Below are positions 17,776 to 27,300 of a stretch of 64,000 nt of DNA, piece by piece (the first letter of the stretch is position 1; every line of letters starts with the position of its first letter). A program made the translations under genes and the position numbers. Source of the stretch: an uncultured bacterium (GTDB lineage Bacteria; Bacteroidota; Bacteroidia; CAILMK01); NCBI GenBank assembly GCA_903829945.1, contig CAIKRV010000018.1, forward strand, positions 1-64,000, given 5' to 3'. Below the pieces are notes generated by a model, which worked only from the letters and a program-made list of their open reading frames with translations, made no database searches and was not told where the DNA came from.

Positions 17776-19146
17776 CTATAAGGAAGCTAATGTTGAAATC
17801 AAGTTTTCCGGAGTGCAAGGAATTTGTTCTCCGGTAATTATATTTTTAATAAAATATTGATTGTTTTCAATTTCATTTTCTCCCGCAATTAGAACATATG
17901 GAATCCCTTTTTTTTCTGCGTATTGATATTGCTTTGCTATTTTTGTTGCATTTGGATACACTTCTGCACCAATATTTGAGCGATGTATTTTTTGCAGTAA
18001 TGAGAATGTATGCAATTCTGATTTTTCACCAAAGTTTAGTAAAAGTATTTTTACTGAACTGGCTGCCATTTCAGGCAATAATTTTAAATCACATAATACA
18101 TCGTAAATTCTTTCGGCACCGAAGGATATCCCTACGCCTGGCATATCCGGCATTCCGAATCCTGCCGTCAATTCATCATATCTGCCTCCGCTGGCGATGC
18201 TGCCCATGGCATAATTTTTTATTACTACCTCAAATATGGTGGAGGTATAATAATCCAATCCTCTGGCCAATGAAAAATCCAATTCAATTTCTGCTTGGTA
18301 TAGGGTAGTGGCTGCTAAATAATTTAAAACAATTTCTAATTCTTCTATGCCTTTATTCCCGATAGGCGAATTGGCTAATAAACCTTTTAAGGTGTTAATT
18401 TTTTCGCTATTACTGCCTTTTACACGAAACAATTGTTGAATGGCATGGATCTTTGCTTCTGAAAAACCTTTGCCTCCTAATTCTCTAATAACTCCGTCTT
18501 CACCTATTTTATCCCATTTATCAATGGCAATGACAAAATCTTTAAATTGATCACTAAAATCCCAAGCTTCCGCCAGTCCTCCTAATATTTTTCGATTATT
18601 TACTTTAACAATAAAATCAGGAAGTTTTAATTGATGCAAAACATCATCAAATAGCAAAATACATTCGGCATCATATATCAAAGATGGACTACCAATAATA
18701 TCAGCATCGCATTGATAAAATTCTCTATATCTTCCTTTTTGGGGTCTATCTGCTCTCCAAACTTTATCTATATGGTATCTTTTAAAAGGGAATACCAACT
18801 CATTTCTATGCATAACTACATAACGCGCCAGAGGTACCGTTAGGTCATATCGGAGTCCCTTTTCGCTAATTGCAGGGGTAATTTTCTTGTAATTTTTTAA
18901 TTGTAAGGTCTCTGAATCAATATCATTCAGATATTCCCCTGAATTGAGGACCTTAAAAAGCAATTTATCACCTTCTTCCCCGTATTTTTCAGACAATACA
19001 CTGAGGTTTTCTAAAACCGGTGTTTCAATAGGCTGAAAACCATATCGTTCATAGGTAGTTCTAATAATATTAAAAATATAATTCCTTTCATATACTTGAG
19101 TGGGAAGGAAATCGCGCATGCCGCGGGCAAGACTAGGTTTTACCAT
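17776..19146 (-). CDS. hisS: Histidyl-tRNA synthetase
   Basis: A class II synthetase that charges tRNA-His. Motif 1 lies around GMRDFLP, motif 2 around VWRADRPQKGRYREFYQCDADIIG without its tail, the histidine-binding LARGLDYYTS lies near residue 288, and the anticodon-binding domain runs from about 365 to the end. The 456 residues are in the usual range. A perfect -7 box (TAAATTTG, 19171-19164 on the minus strand) lies 17 bases before the ATG. Confidence 0.96.
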   Translation of the reverse strand: MVKPSLARGMRDFLPTQVYERNYIFNIIRTTYERYGFQPIETPVLENLSVLSEKYGEEGDKLLFKVLNSGEYLNDIDSETLQLKNYKKITPAISEKGLRYDLTVPLARYVVMHRNELVFPFKRYHIDKVWRADRPQKGRYREFYQCDADIIGSPSLIYDAECILLFDDVLHQLKLPDFIVKVNNRKILGGLAEAWDFSDQFKDFVIAIDKWDKIGEDGVIRELGGKGFSEAKIHAIQQLFRVKGSNSEKINTLKGLLANSPIGNKGIEELEIVLNYLAATTLYQAEIELDFSLARGLDYYTSTIFEVVIKNYAMGSIASGGRYDELTAGFGMPDMPGVGISFGAERIYDVLCDLKLLPEMAASSVKILLLNFGEKSELHTFSLLQKIHRSNIGAEVYPNATKIAKQYQYAEKKGIPYVLIAGENEIENNQYFIKNIITGEQIPCTPENLISTLASL

Positions 19147-19163
19147 GTAAAATTCAATTTCTG

Positions 19164-19171
19164 CAAATTTA
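19164..19171 (-). promoter_or_regulatory. -7 box upstream of hisS
   Basis: TAAATTTG on the minus strand matches the Bacteroidota consensus exactly and is followed by C, as in most boxes in this window. No clear -33 TTG is seen at the expected distance. The leader to the hisS ATG would be about 13 bases. Confidence 0.45.
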
Positions 19172-19517
19172 CATCAACTTATTTTGTACTCGATGAATTC
19201 TGTTTGTTTCTATCGCTTTCCATAATAAAAATACAAGGATGCTTAGTAGTGAAAATTAAAATTTGTAAAACACACATTATCAACTATTAAAATGTAAAAT
19301 GTGGATTAAGTTGCGCATTTAGTACTAAGCTAATAGGTCCTATATTAACTATATATTATGTAAACTGTTGTTAATTCGCAATACTATATTGGACAATTGA
19401 CACCTTGGAGGGGTATTTATTAACTAGCAAATTATAAATACAATTTAAAGCAATATCAATCGTCCATAGAGTGGACAAAAATTTATTAACTAAACATTCT
19501 AATTAAACATTAACAAC
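19172..19517. other. Upstream region of the outer membrane barrel gene with direct repeats
   Basis: The region carries two copies of ATTTATTAACTA (19415-19426 and 19481-19492), each preceded by a TGGACAA (19390-19396 and 19472-19478). This could be a regulator site or part of a long leader of the barrel gene. No -7 box matching the consensus is found near the start, and no tRNA or riboswitch fold is recognised. Confidence 0.4.
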
Positions 19518-20273
19518 ATGAAAAAGTGGATTTTAACAGCCGCTCTTGCTAGCCTGACGCTATTTGCGAAAGCACAAGACAACATGAATTCTAAAAATGG
19601 TACCCCTATTTTACCTGAAGCAGGTAATTGGAGTATTGCATTCGATGCTTCCCCATGGTTGCACTATGCCGGTAACTTACTTAGCAGTGCGGGTACTAAT
19701 AATGCAAATGCTGCATATTTAGTACCAAATACCTTGGTTGGTAAGTACATGATTGATGGTTCTACAGCTTACCGTTGTATGCTTAGAATTGGTTACAACA
19801 TGCATAGTCAAGATTCACTTGTTCCAAATGGTTCCGGTGGTACTTATACTAATACCTACAAAAACAGTAGTATGAATATTACTTTAGGTGCTGGTAAACA
19901 ATGGTATAGAGGTAAAGGTCGTTTAAAAGGTTACTACGGTGGAATGGCTATGCTTACTTTTGGTAGTCCAAATTCTAACACTGTGACTTATGGCGCTCCA
20001 ACTTCTGCTATGCCTAGAGTTACTGAAATGTCCGCAGGTAGCACTTTTGGTATCGGTGTACGTGGATTTGTGGGTGCTGAATACTTCTTCGCTCCAAAAA
20101 TGTCTATCGGTGCTGAATATGGCTGGGGCATTATGTACAATATGCAAGGTCAAGGTAAAATGACAACTGAAAGTACTGCAGGAACTACTACAACAAATAC
20201 AGGGGGTAATTCTTCCTTCAATATTGATGTAGATAATTTCCAAGGTGCAATTATGTTATCTCTTTATTTCTAA
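19518..20273 (+). CDS. Outer membrane beta-barrel protein
   Basis: A clear signal peptide (residues 1-19, cut after AKA) is followed by about 230 residues of alternating strands rich in Gly, Ser, Thr, Asn and Tyr, ending LSLYF with a C-terminal aromatic typical of barrels folded by BAM. Repeated GA-Y-W strand patterns and the size suggest an 8- to 10-strand barrel. A strong terminator follows, so the gene is probably monocistronic and well expressed. No specific function can be given. Confidence 0.8.
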   Translation: MKKWILTAALASLTLFAKAQDNMNSKNGTPILPEAGNWSIAFDASPWLHYAGNLLSSAGTNNANAAYLVPNTLVGKYMIDGSTAYRCMLRIGYNMHSQDSLVPNGSGGTYTNTYKNSSMNITLGAGKQWYRGKGRLKGYYGGMAMLTFGSPNSNTVTYGAPTSAMPRVTEMSAGSTFGIGVRGFVGAEYFFAPKMSIGAEYGWGIMYNMQGQGKMTTESTAGTTTTNTGGNSSFNIDVDNFQGAIMLSLYF

Positions 20274-20293
20274 GCGCTAAACAATGAATTATG

Positions 20294-20327
20294 AAAGGAG
20301 GCTTACCCAGTGGGAGCCTCCTTTTTT
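20294..20327 (+). terminator. Rho-independent terminator of the barrel gene
   Basis: Perfect 10-bp arms AAAGGAGGCT (20294-20303) and AGCCTCCTTT (20315-20324) enclose an 11-base loop with an inner CCC/GGG pair, followed by a T-run. It lies 21 bases after the stop codon. Confidence 0.85.
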
Positions 20328-20404
20328 ATTGCCAACAACCTTATCTGCTTTTGTTCATTCCTTTTCGGAATCAATTTTGCTCATAAGTTCTCATCTTATT
20401 GCAC

Positions 20405-20412
20405 TATTTTTG
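20405..20412 (+). promoter_or_regulatory. -7 box of the porin-like gene
   Basis: TATTTTTG matches TAnnTTTG exactly, with a TTTTG about 28 bases upstream (20375-20379) as a possible -33 element. It lies after the preceding terminator and 18 bases before the TTG start at 20430, which supports that start. Confidence 0.55.
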
Positions 20413-20429
20413 CAACTTTTACGCGCAAC

Positions 20430-22397
20430 TTGAATTTAAAGACTACATATTTATTCCTGCTAAGTGCCTGTATTGGTTTCATTACACATGCACAAACCCT
20501 CAGCGTACCTAATCCTAATTCTAATAATAAACAGGTTTTGGATACGCCGACCGTTAAGCCTAAATATAAAGTTTATGGGATAAGTGCTAAGTTTACTACC
20601 CGCAAGCAAATGGAATTGAATCCTGATACCTTATTTCAGGTAGATACAGGTTTAACGGATGTTCATCAATATGACCCGGTATTGGACCGACACAATCATT
20701 ATACTTTTCTAGGGAATAATGCTTCCCCTTCAGTTCCTTTGTTTTTCGATTATAATCATCAAATTGGATTTAACTATGGACTGCATCAGTGGGATGTGTA
20801 TAGAATGACCGATGAAAACATGTTGTTTTATCATACCCGATCTCCATATTCTGATTTTCAATATGTGCAAGGGCCTAAGGATTTACAATATTTTAAAGCC
20901 ATTCATTCTCAAAATATCACGCCATATTGGAATATTTCTTTAAGTTTTAGAAAATATTATTCCACGGGATTTTATGATCATCAATTATCCAATGGTTATA
21001 ATTTTGGTTTAAATACATGGTATCGATCCAAATCCAGAAGATATATGTTGGTAGCTTCCGCTATCTGGAATACATTCCGCTATCAGGAAAATGGTGGTTT
21101 GGTCAATGATTCATTTTTTCAAACCAATTCCCCAAATGCTGATCATATAGGTATGCCTTTCCGGTTGATGTATGCTACACAAGAGTGGAAGGACCAGAGC
21201 TATAATATCAGACAATATTTTTATATCGGTACTAAGGAATATAAAAAAATACATGATACAGACAAAGCACCCATAACTTTATACTATCCTCGTTTTTTTG
21301 TATCGCATGAACTTAGTGTTTACAATATGCGATACAATTATTATGATTCCTCCACGGATATGAAACAGTTTGGGAATATTTTAATTGATTCTACCCGCTC
21401 CAATGATTTTTATCGTTACAGAAATATTAGCAATACCTTTAGTATTGGTCAGGTAGAATATCATCCGCCTAATAAGGAAGCTGCACCTATATCTATTTTA
21501 CTAAATGCCTATGTAAAACATGAATTGATTTTAGCTCGATATCCTACCAAGGATACCACGGTTCAGAATATATTAGCAGGAGGCGGTATATTATTTCGAA
21601 CCCCGTTTTTTAAAATACATGGTGATGCTACTATTATACCTATCGGATATAATCAAGGTGATTTTTCCATAGCAGGAAAAATCGAATTCCCATATAAAAT
21701 AATGGGGTATAATAATGTGCTTGGCTTAGGTTTAAGTAACCAACAAAGCAGGCCTGCATTTTTAGATCAAAACTTATACAGCAATCATTTTGAGTGGAAT
21801 AATAATTTTATTCGTACACGATATTATGAAGCACAAGGCTTTTTAGCATCTGATTCATTTCATTATCGTTTTACAGCGAAATATATGTTGATTTCATCCT
21901 TGGTATATTACGGATATAATGTTTTGCCTCAACAAGCGCAAGGCGATTTAAATTATTTCCAGTTGAGTGCCGAAAAGGATTTTAAAATAGGAAACTTACA
22001 TTTAAATAACTCTTTGCTTTACCAGCATGTATCCGGTGGCAATGAAATAAGTGTACCTGATTTGTCCTTCAGAGGTTCTTATTTTTATGAATTGACATTG
22101 TTTAATCATGCGTTGGTGATGCAGATAGGATTTGATGTGAGATACAATTCATCTTATTACGCTTACGCTTATGCGCCCGGCATCAGTAATTTTTATTTGC
22201 AGAATTATAAACAAATTGGGAATTATCCGTACTTTGATCCATTTATCAGCGGAAGAATTAGCCGATTTAGAATTTTTGCTAAAATGGAGCACGCTACTCA
22301 AGGCTTATTTGGTTATACTTATTATGCTACACCTTCCTATCCTTTTTATCCGAGAACAATTGTGAGATTGGGATTGCGGTGGATGTTTTATAATTAA
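20430..22397 (+). CDS. Putative porin, outer membrane beta-barrel
   Basis: From a TTG start the product has 655 residues with a signal peptide (MNLKTTYLFLLSACIGFITHAQ region, cut after HAQ). The mature part is rich in Tyr, Phe and Asn with many alternating strands and ends WMFYN. It resembles the large putative porins common in Bacteroidota (recalled family, not searched). The open frame extends upstream to 20310, but that extension would encode the preceding terminator, and the -7 box at 20405 and the signal peptide place the start at 20430. Confidence 0.78.
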   Translation: MNLKTTYLFLLSACIGFITHAQTLSVPNPNSNNKQVLDTPTVKPKYKVYGISAKFTTRKQMELNPDTLFQVDTGLTDVHQYDPVLDRHNHYTFLGNNASPSVPLFFDYNHQIGFNYGLHQWDVYRMTDENMLFYHTRSPYSDFQYVQGPKDLQYFKAIHSQNITPYWNISLSFRKYYSTGFYDHQLSNGYNFGLNTWYRSKSRRYMLVASAIWNTFRYQENGGLVNDSFFQTNSPNADHIGMPFRLMYATQEWKDQSYNIRQYFYIGTKEYKKIHDTDKAPITLYYPRFFVSHELSVYNMRYNYYDSSTDMKQFGNILIDSTRSNDFYRYRNISNTFSIGQVEYHPPNKEAAPISILLNAYVKHELILARYPTKDTTVQNILAGGGILFRTPFFKIHGDATIIPIGYNQGDFSIAGKIEFPYKIMGYNNVLGLGLSNQQSRPAFLDQNLYSNHFEWNNNFIRTRYYEAQGFLASDSFHYRFTAKYMLISSLVYYGYNVLPQQAQGDLNYFQLSAEKDFKIGNLHLNNSLLYQHVSGGNEISVPDLSFRGSYFYELTLFNHALVMQIGFDVRYNSSYYAYAYAPGISNFYLQNYKQIGNYPYFDPFISGRISRFRIFAKMEHATQGLFGYTYYATPSYPFYPRTIVRLGLRWMFYN

Positions 22398-22414
22398 TTA
22401 TTCGCATTTTAATA

Positions 22415-22447
22415 TTGCTTCAGGATTTCAAAATTTAAATAAATTTG
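22415..22447 (+). promoter_or_regulatory. Promoter of xseAB
   Basis: A TTG at 22415-22417 and a perfect -7 box TAAATTTG at 22440-22447 are 25 bases apart start to start, the best-spaced plus-strand promoter in the window. The predicted start lies near 22451, about 20 bases before the xseA ATG. Confidence 0.6.
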
Positions 22448-22471
22448 ATTTAAAATTATTGCCTGCTAACT

Positions 22472-23683
22472 ATGAAACTTTCGGAACTATTATCTCAAAT
22501 TGAAGATACCATTGAAGATAAATTTGGCGGGAAAATTTTCTGGATTACGGCGGAAATAACCGACGTTAAAAAATACTATGAAAAACGTTGGTGTTTTTTA
22601 AAATTTATAGATAAAGAAGGGGCTCAAATCAATACCGAAATAAAGGGCGTATTTTGGGGAAGCACTTATCCGGCTATTACAAAATTTGAACGCTTAACCG
22701 GGCAAACATTTGGCAATGGTTTAGAAATAAATTGTGCTGTAAGAATTAGGTTTAATAAACGTTTTGGCTTGGACTTGGAGGTGATGGATATTGATGCCGC
22801 CTACAGTTTGGGTAAGTTGGAAGTAGAAAAGCAGGAAGTATTGGATAAATTAGTCAGTACTTATCCTAATAAAATCCACTTTATTGATGGTCAGTATATG
22901 ACACCCAATAAGGAATTAGCTTTACCAACCATTATTCAGAGAATTGCTTTGATTACAGCGCCGGGCTCCGATGGTCAACGTGATTTTATTCAGGAACTGC
23001 GTAATAATCCATATGCTTATTCTTTTCAAGTGAATGAGTATTTAACTACGATCCAAGGCGATCAGGCAGCAGGCTTAATGTTAAAGCAATTGAAAGAGAT
23101 TATAGCGCATAAAGACCAATTTGATGCCATTGCAATTGTAAGAGGAGGGGGCTCGCAAACAGACTTCAAACCATTTGATAATTATGAGTTGGCAGAATTG
23201 GTAGCCTTATGCCCCATACCAATTTTAACCGGCATCGGGCATGATAGAAATACCAGTATTGTAGATATGATGGCTAAGCAATACAAAACACCAACTAAGG
23301 TAGCAGGTTTTATTGTAGAACGAGCATATAACTTTGATGCTCAAATACAATACTTTAAGGAAAGGTTCTTTTCCGGGGTGCAGCTATTGCTGGCTGAATC
23401 AAAAAATAACTTGAAGGAGCTTAATGAGCAATTTGAGGAAGTGCTACAAGTTTTAATAGCAGATAAAAAAAGTGATTTGACTAATTTGAGCCGGATTATT
23501 AGAAATTTGAGCCCGGAATCTATTCTAAATAAAGGATTTGCAATTGTTATGCAGGATGAAAACATTATAGTGGATCCTCAAAATTTGAAAATTGAATCAA
23601 AAATAAAGACCATTTTAAAGAACCAAATTATTCACAGTACTGTAACTAATAAGGAAGATTATGAGCAAAGCAATGACTTATGA
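22472..23683 (+). CDS. xseA: Exodeoxyribonuclease VII large subunit
   Basis: XseA is the catalytic subunit of ExoVII, a single-strand DNA exonuclease. It has an N-terminal OB fold (about residues 5-105) and a catalytic core with ITAPGSDGQRDFIQEL near residue 168 and VRGGGSQTDFKPFDNYELA near 227, then a coiled-coil tail. The catalytic core ends GIGHDRNTSIVDMMA. At 403 residues it is slightly shorter than E. coli XseA. The 3' end overlaps xseB by 23 bases, showing an operon. Confidence 0.95.
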   Translation: MKLSELLSQIEDTIEDKFGGKIFWITAEITDVKKYYEKRWCFLKFIDKEGAQINTEIKGVFWGSTYPAITKFERLTGQTFGNGLEINCAVRIRFNKRFGLDLEVMDIDAAYSLGKLEVEKQEVLDKLVSTYPNKIHFIDGQYMTPNKELALPTIIQRIALITAPGSDGQRDFIQELRNNPYAYSFQVNEYLTTIQGDQAAGLMLKQLKEIIAHKDQFDAIAIVRGGGSQTDFKPFDNYELAELVALCPIPILTGIGHDRNTSIVDMMAKQYKTPTKVAGFIVERAYNFDAQIQYFKERFFSGVQLLLAESKNNLKELNEQFEEVLQVLIADKKSDLTNLSRIIRNLSPESILNKGFAIVMQDENIIVDPQNLKIESKIKTILKNQIIHSTVTNKEDYEQSNDL

Positions 23684-23849
23684 TAAAGCCTATGCTGAAT
23701 TAGAGCATTTGGTAGCACAAATAGAGCAAGATGAAATTCAGGTAGATGTATTGGCTGAAAAAGTGAAACAGGCCAGAACATTAATTGCTTTTTGTGAAGA
23801 ACGTTTACATAAAGTGGAGACTGAAATTCAAGCTGCTAAAGGAGAATAG
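23661..23849 (+). CDS. xseB: Exodeoxyribonuclease VII small subunit
   Basis: A 62-residue helical protein with the family pattern YDKAYAELEHLVAQIEQ and a later heptad region. It binds the XseA coiled coil. The start lies inside the xseA coding region, so the two are translationally coupled. Confidence 0.93.
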   Translation: MSKAMTYDKAYAELEHLVAQIEQDEIQVDVLAEKVKQARTLIAFCEERLHKVETEIQAAKGE

Positions 23850-23921
23850 CACCATTGGTTTTGGCTAGGTAAATAAATATTTTTACCTTAAAAATATTTA
23901 TTTATCCACAGCTTTGAAGAC

Positions 23922-24090
23922 TTGATATAAATTAAAAAAAATATGCTATATTGCAGGTGTATTGTTAATGAATATACAGCCTTTGTATAAAAGATAAATC
24001 CGGCTGCTAATCAGTAGAATCCGGGTAAAGAATGTTTTAACTTGATGTTTGTTTCAAAGGGGCCGGAGTATTCCGGCCTTACTTTTTTCC
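23922..24090 (+). ncRNA. Candidate small RNA with weak promoter and intrinsic terminator
   Basis: A TTG at 23922-23924 and a TATATTG at 23947-23953 lie 25 bases apart, a weak -33/-7 pair. About 100 bases later a clean terminator hairpin with a T-rich tail ends at about 24088. Between them a second hairpin can be drawn: outer CCGG/CCGG around CTGCT-AATC-AGTAG (about 24000-24023), with one G-U pair. The longest frame is nine codons. This could be an independent small RNA or just the long 3' untranslated region of xseB. The hairpins are seen; the transcript is inferred. Confidence 0.35.
24061..24088 (+). terminator. Intrinsic terminator downstream of xseB or of a small RNA
   Basis: Arms GGCCGGA (24061-24067) and TCCGGCC (24072-24078) with a 4-base loop, followed by TTACTTTTTT. 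It lies 212 bases after the xseB stop. Confidence 0.75.
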
Positions 24091-24262
24091 CCGAATTCCT
24101 GGTCTACAGTAGCCGGAATTTCTTTCAGTACCTTATAGACGCCCTTCAGTAAATGATAGTTAGTAGAAATATTGAATTATTTTTTAAATTACTAATAATC
24201 AATAATTTAAAATATTAATAAAGGCGCTAACTTCTCCAATATCCATTATTTGGCTAAAAATT
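24091..24262. other. Rest of the gap before the giant T9SS gene
   Basis: About 170 AT-rich bases containing no ORF, repeat or RNA signal that I can support. Confidence 0.5.
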
Positions 24263-24302
24263 AACCCCATTCTGCCAAATAATGATTTGACGGAATGGGG
24301 TT
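24263..24302 (-). terminator. Terminator of the 1906-residue protein gene
   Basis: Perfect 10-bp arms AACCCCATTC (24263-24272) and GAATGGGGTT (24293-24302) enclose 20 bases that can form an inner CAAAT/ATTTG stem. Read on the minus strand the hairpin is followed by a T-rich stretch, so it serves the gene ending at 24325. Confidence 0.75.
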
Positions 24303-24324
24303 AGACTTTATTTCCCAATTAAGA

Positions 24325-27300
24325 TTACTTCAATACCTGTACTTTACTGGTATAGCTACCATTTATGGTATTGATTCTTAAGAAGTACAAACCTGATTTT
24401 AGGTTTTCTGTCGGGAAAGTCCATTGATGTTCTTGCATCAAGCCTCCATCTTTTGTACTTATTACTTGTCCTAAGGAATTTAGTAAATCTAGACTAATTT
24501 GCTTGCTTTCAGGGAGTTTTAAATGCACTGTGAAATTGTCCTTGGCTGGTACCGGGAATATATTTAATACCCATCCGGCAGGTAATTGTTGTGCAATGCC
24601 GGAGCCTTTTTCAACCGTCACCACCCTGCGAACTGTTGCCGTATTATTAGATCCATCCGTAGCACTGTAATGAATAAAATACATACCCACTTTTGAAGTA
24701 TCCACCTTGCCTGTTACATTGAGCTTCAAGGCCGGCCAATAATTATCTACCACTGTGGCCCCCGGATCTACAAAGGCGGTATGTATGCTTATCGTGATGG
24801 AATCAGGTCCTAATAAAGTAATATCCGGACGCGCGGTATCCATAACAATGACCGTTCTTTTTTGCTGTGGTGCAAAATTTCCTGATAAATCTACGGCGGT
24901 ATAATATACATGGTAGGTTCCTAATCGGAAAGTATCTAATTCCGAACGATCTATAGATACATACTTGGTTACATTTTTATCACGGTTATCATAAGCGGTT
25001 GCACCTAATTCAATATAATTGGTAAATACTTCCATCTTTTCAGGATTGGCGCCAACCAAGGTAAGACTTGGAGGTGTTTTATCACCGGTAACCAATACCT
25101 TTCTTATGGCCGTCGCTTTATTACCTGCTGAATCGCTTACGGTATAGGTAACAGTGTAAGTGCCAACGGTGCTAGTATCTACGGTCGAAACTGCTTTAAT
25201 TTTCGAAGTTACGTTTCCATCAATGGCATCTAAGGCCGTTGCACCGGAGTCTATATATGGATAGCCCACTTCAACCTTAGCCGGGTTAGCCCCTTTTATA
25301 GTAATGACAGGTGGTGTTATGTCCGTTCCTATAATTATTCTATAATCTTCATATTCTCCGTAATAATTAGTTCCGCAAGGGAATATTGAATCCACTGTGA
25401 TGCCTGCACCTATTCTCATACGAGTAGGGCCTTGCACTGCATTTTTAGGGACAACAAAGGAATCAGTCCATGAAGTAACATTTACATTTACATAATCCGA
25501 TACCACCATTTCACCCGGGTCGCTAAAGCTGCCATTGGCATTAAAATCTATATACACTTTATGTGCTTCCGGGGATGATTTGCGAAGCCTTTCTAAATGT
25601 AGGGCATAGGTACCGCTTAATTCTAAACGCGTAGCTTGTGTTTTTGTATAATCAGAATACGACTGATTACTGACGGCGGAAGTATTATCAATGGCGCCAA
25701 TTTTTACCCTGCTGAATCCAACATCCGAACCTGTGTTTAATATAGTAGGGATGCAATATTTAAATACTTCAATATAATTAATCTTGGAAGCCGTATCGGT
25801 ACCCAGGCTATTACTGGCTTTTAGCTTAACGGTGTATTTCCCTACCGCATTAAAAATAATGCGTGGATCCTGACTGGTGGAATCCGAACCATAAGCAAAG
25901 GAATCAGTATTTGGACTGATGGTCCATGTCCATGCATTTGGACCATTACTGGAATGATCCGTCAATTGTACTGTATCAGTAGTTGCCGCTCTTACCATAT
26001 CTGCTATAAAATCAACCTTAGGTTTAGCACTAGGATCTACAACAACTACGGTTTTATAAACTGTATCGTTATTGCTACAACGACCAGAAATTAATCGAAC
26101 CTTATAGGTGCCTTTGGTCGAGTAATTATACTTGGCATGCATGGTACTTGCGTCTGTTACGCCATCTCCATTAAAATCCCAATTCCAATGATCAGCATTT
26201 GGATCAATGGCATCAAAATGAGCCGGACTACCGCCGGTATATGCAGTATCCGGTCCGGTAAAGGCTCCCGAAGTTTTTGGGTATGGTGTTGTCCACCAAT
26301 CCGCATCAAAACCCGGTGCCGTAAAGCCATCTTTATTGGTGCTCATTTCAATATAAAGCGAGCCTGATTTAGAAGTAATCACCGGTAATGCACTACTGGA
26401 ACCTCCCGTATAAGTAGCCAATAAAGTTCCGGTATTATCTATACCATCATAAATATATAAATAATCTCCTCCATAAATATCATAATAATTTAATTGCATG
26501 AACAATTGTTGTCCGCATGGACTAATGACCATTTTACAGTCTGCCGAATCATGATAATTGCCATTGGGTCCTCCGGCATCATAAAGTTTTCCGGAGGTAA
26601 AAGAAGAATAGGTGCCGGAGCACATGGTTTCTAAATCTTTTACATAAACTGCGCGTTTGGTTATCGAATTTTTACCAAAACTATTCAGTGCGGTGAGCGT
26701 AATATCATAAGATCCTGCAGCAGTGAAAAAGAGATTTGGATTTTGACTATAGGAAGAAGAATACCCATTAAATAAAGCCGAATCAGGATTAAAATTCCAT
26801 GACCACGAGGTTGGGCCATTCTTGGAATGATCATATAAAACCAATGAATCACCAATTAAAATGGTATCTGCTGAAGTTGTAAAATCAGCAATTGGAGCGG
26901 CTGTTTGTTTTACGATTTTAATTGTTTTAATTAAGGAATTCTTGCCCTTACAATTGATGACAATCAGCTTTACTTTATAGGTGCCCGGAGTACTATAAGA
27001 ATGATATCCGTCTGTGATGCCGGCATCATCTATAATACCATCATTATTATAATCCCAGTAGTATAAATTATTTACACCTACCAAGGTGTTATTTTTAAAG
27101 GTCATCGGACTATTTACATAGCCTTGCGTATCCGCACTGTAATCTGCCTTTGGTTTGGCATTCGGTACTGCATACCAATGTGCTCTGAAGCCCGGAGCCC
27201 TTCCTGTAAAGTCAGTAACCTCTTGGATAAACATGGCACCGCTGGTAGTGGTAATGGAGGAAGGGATGGAACTACCGCTTAATCCTAGTCCGCTGAAGAG

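Noticed and set aside
20310-20429. Upstream extension of the porin-like frame
   Set aside because: It would encode the downstream part of the preceding terminator; the signal peptide and promoter fit the TTG at 20430.
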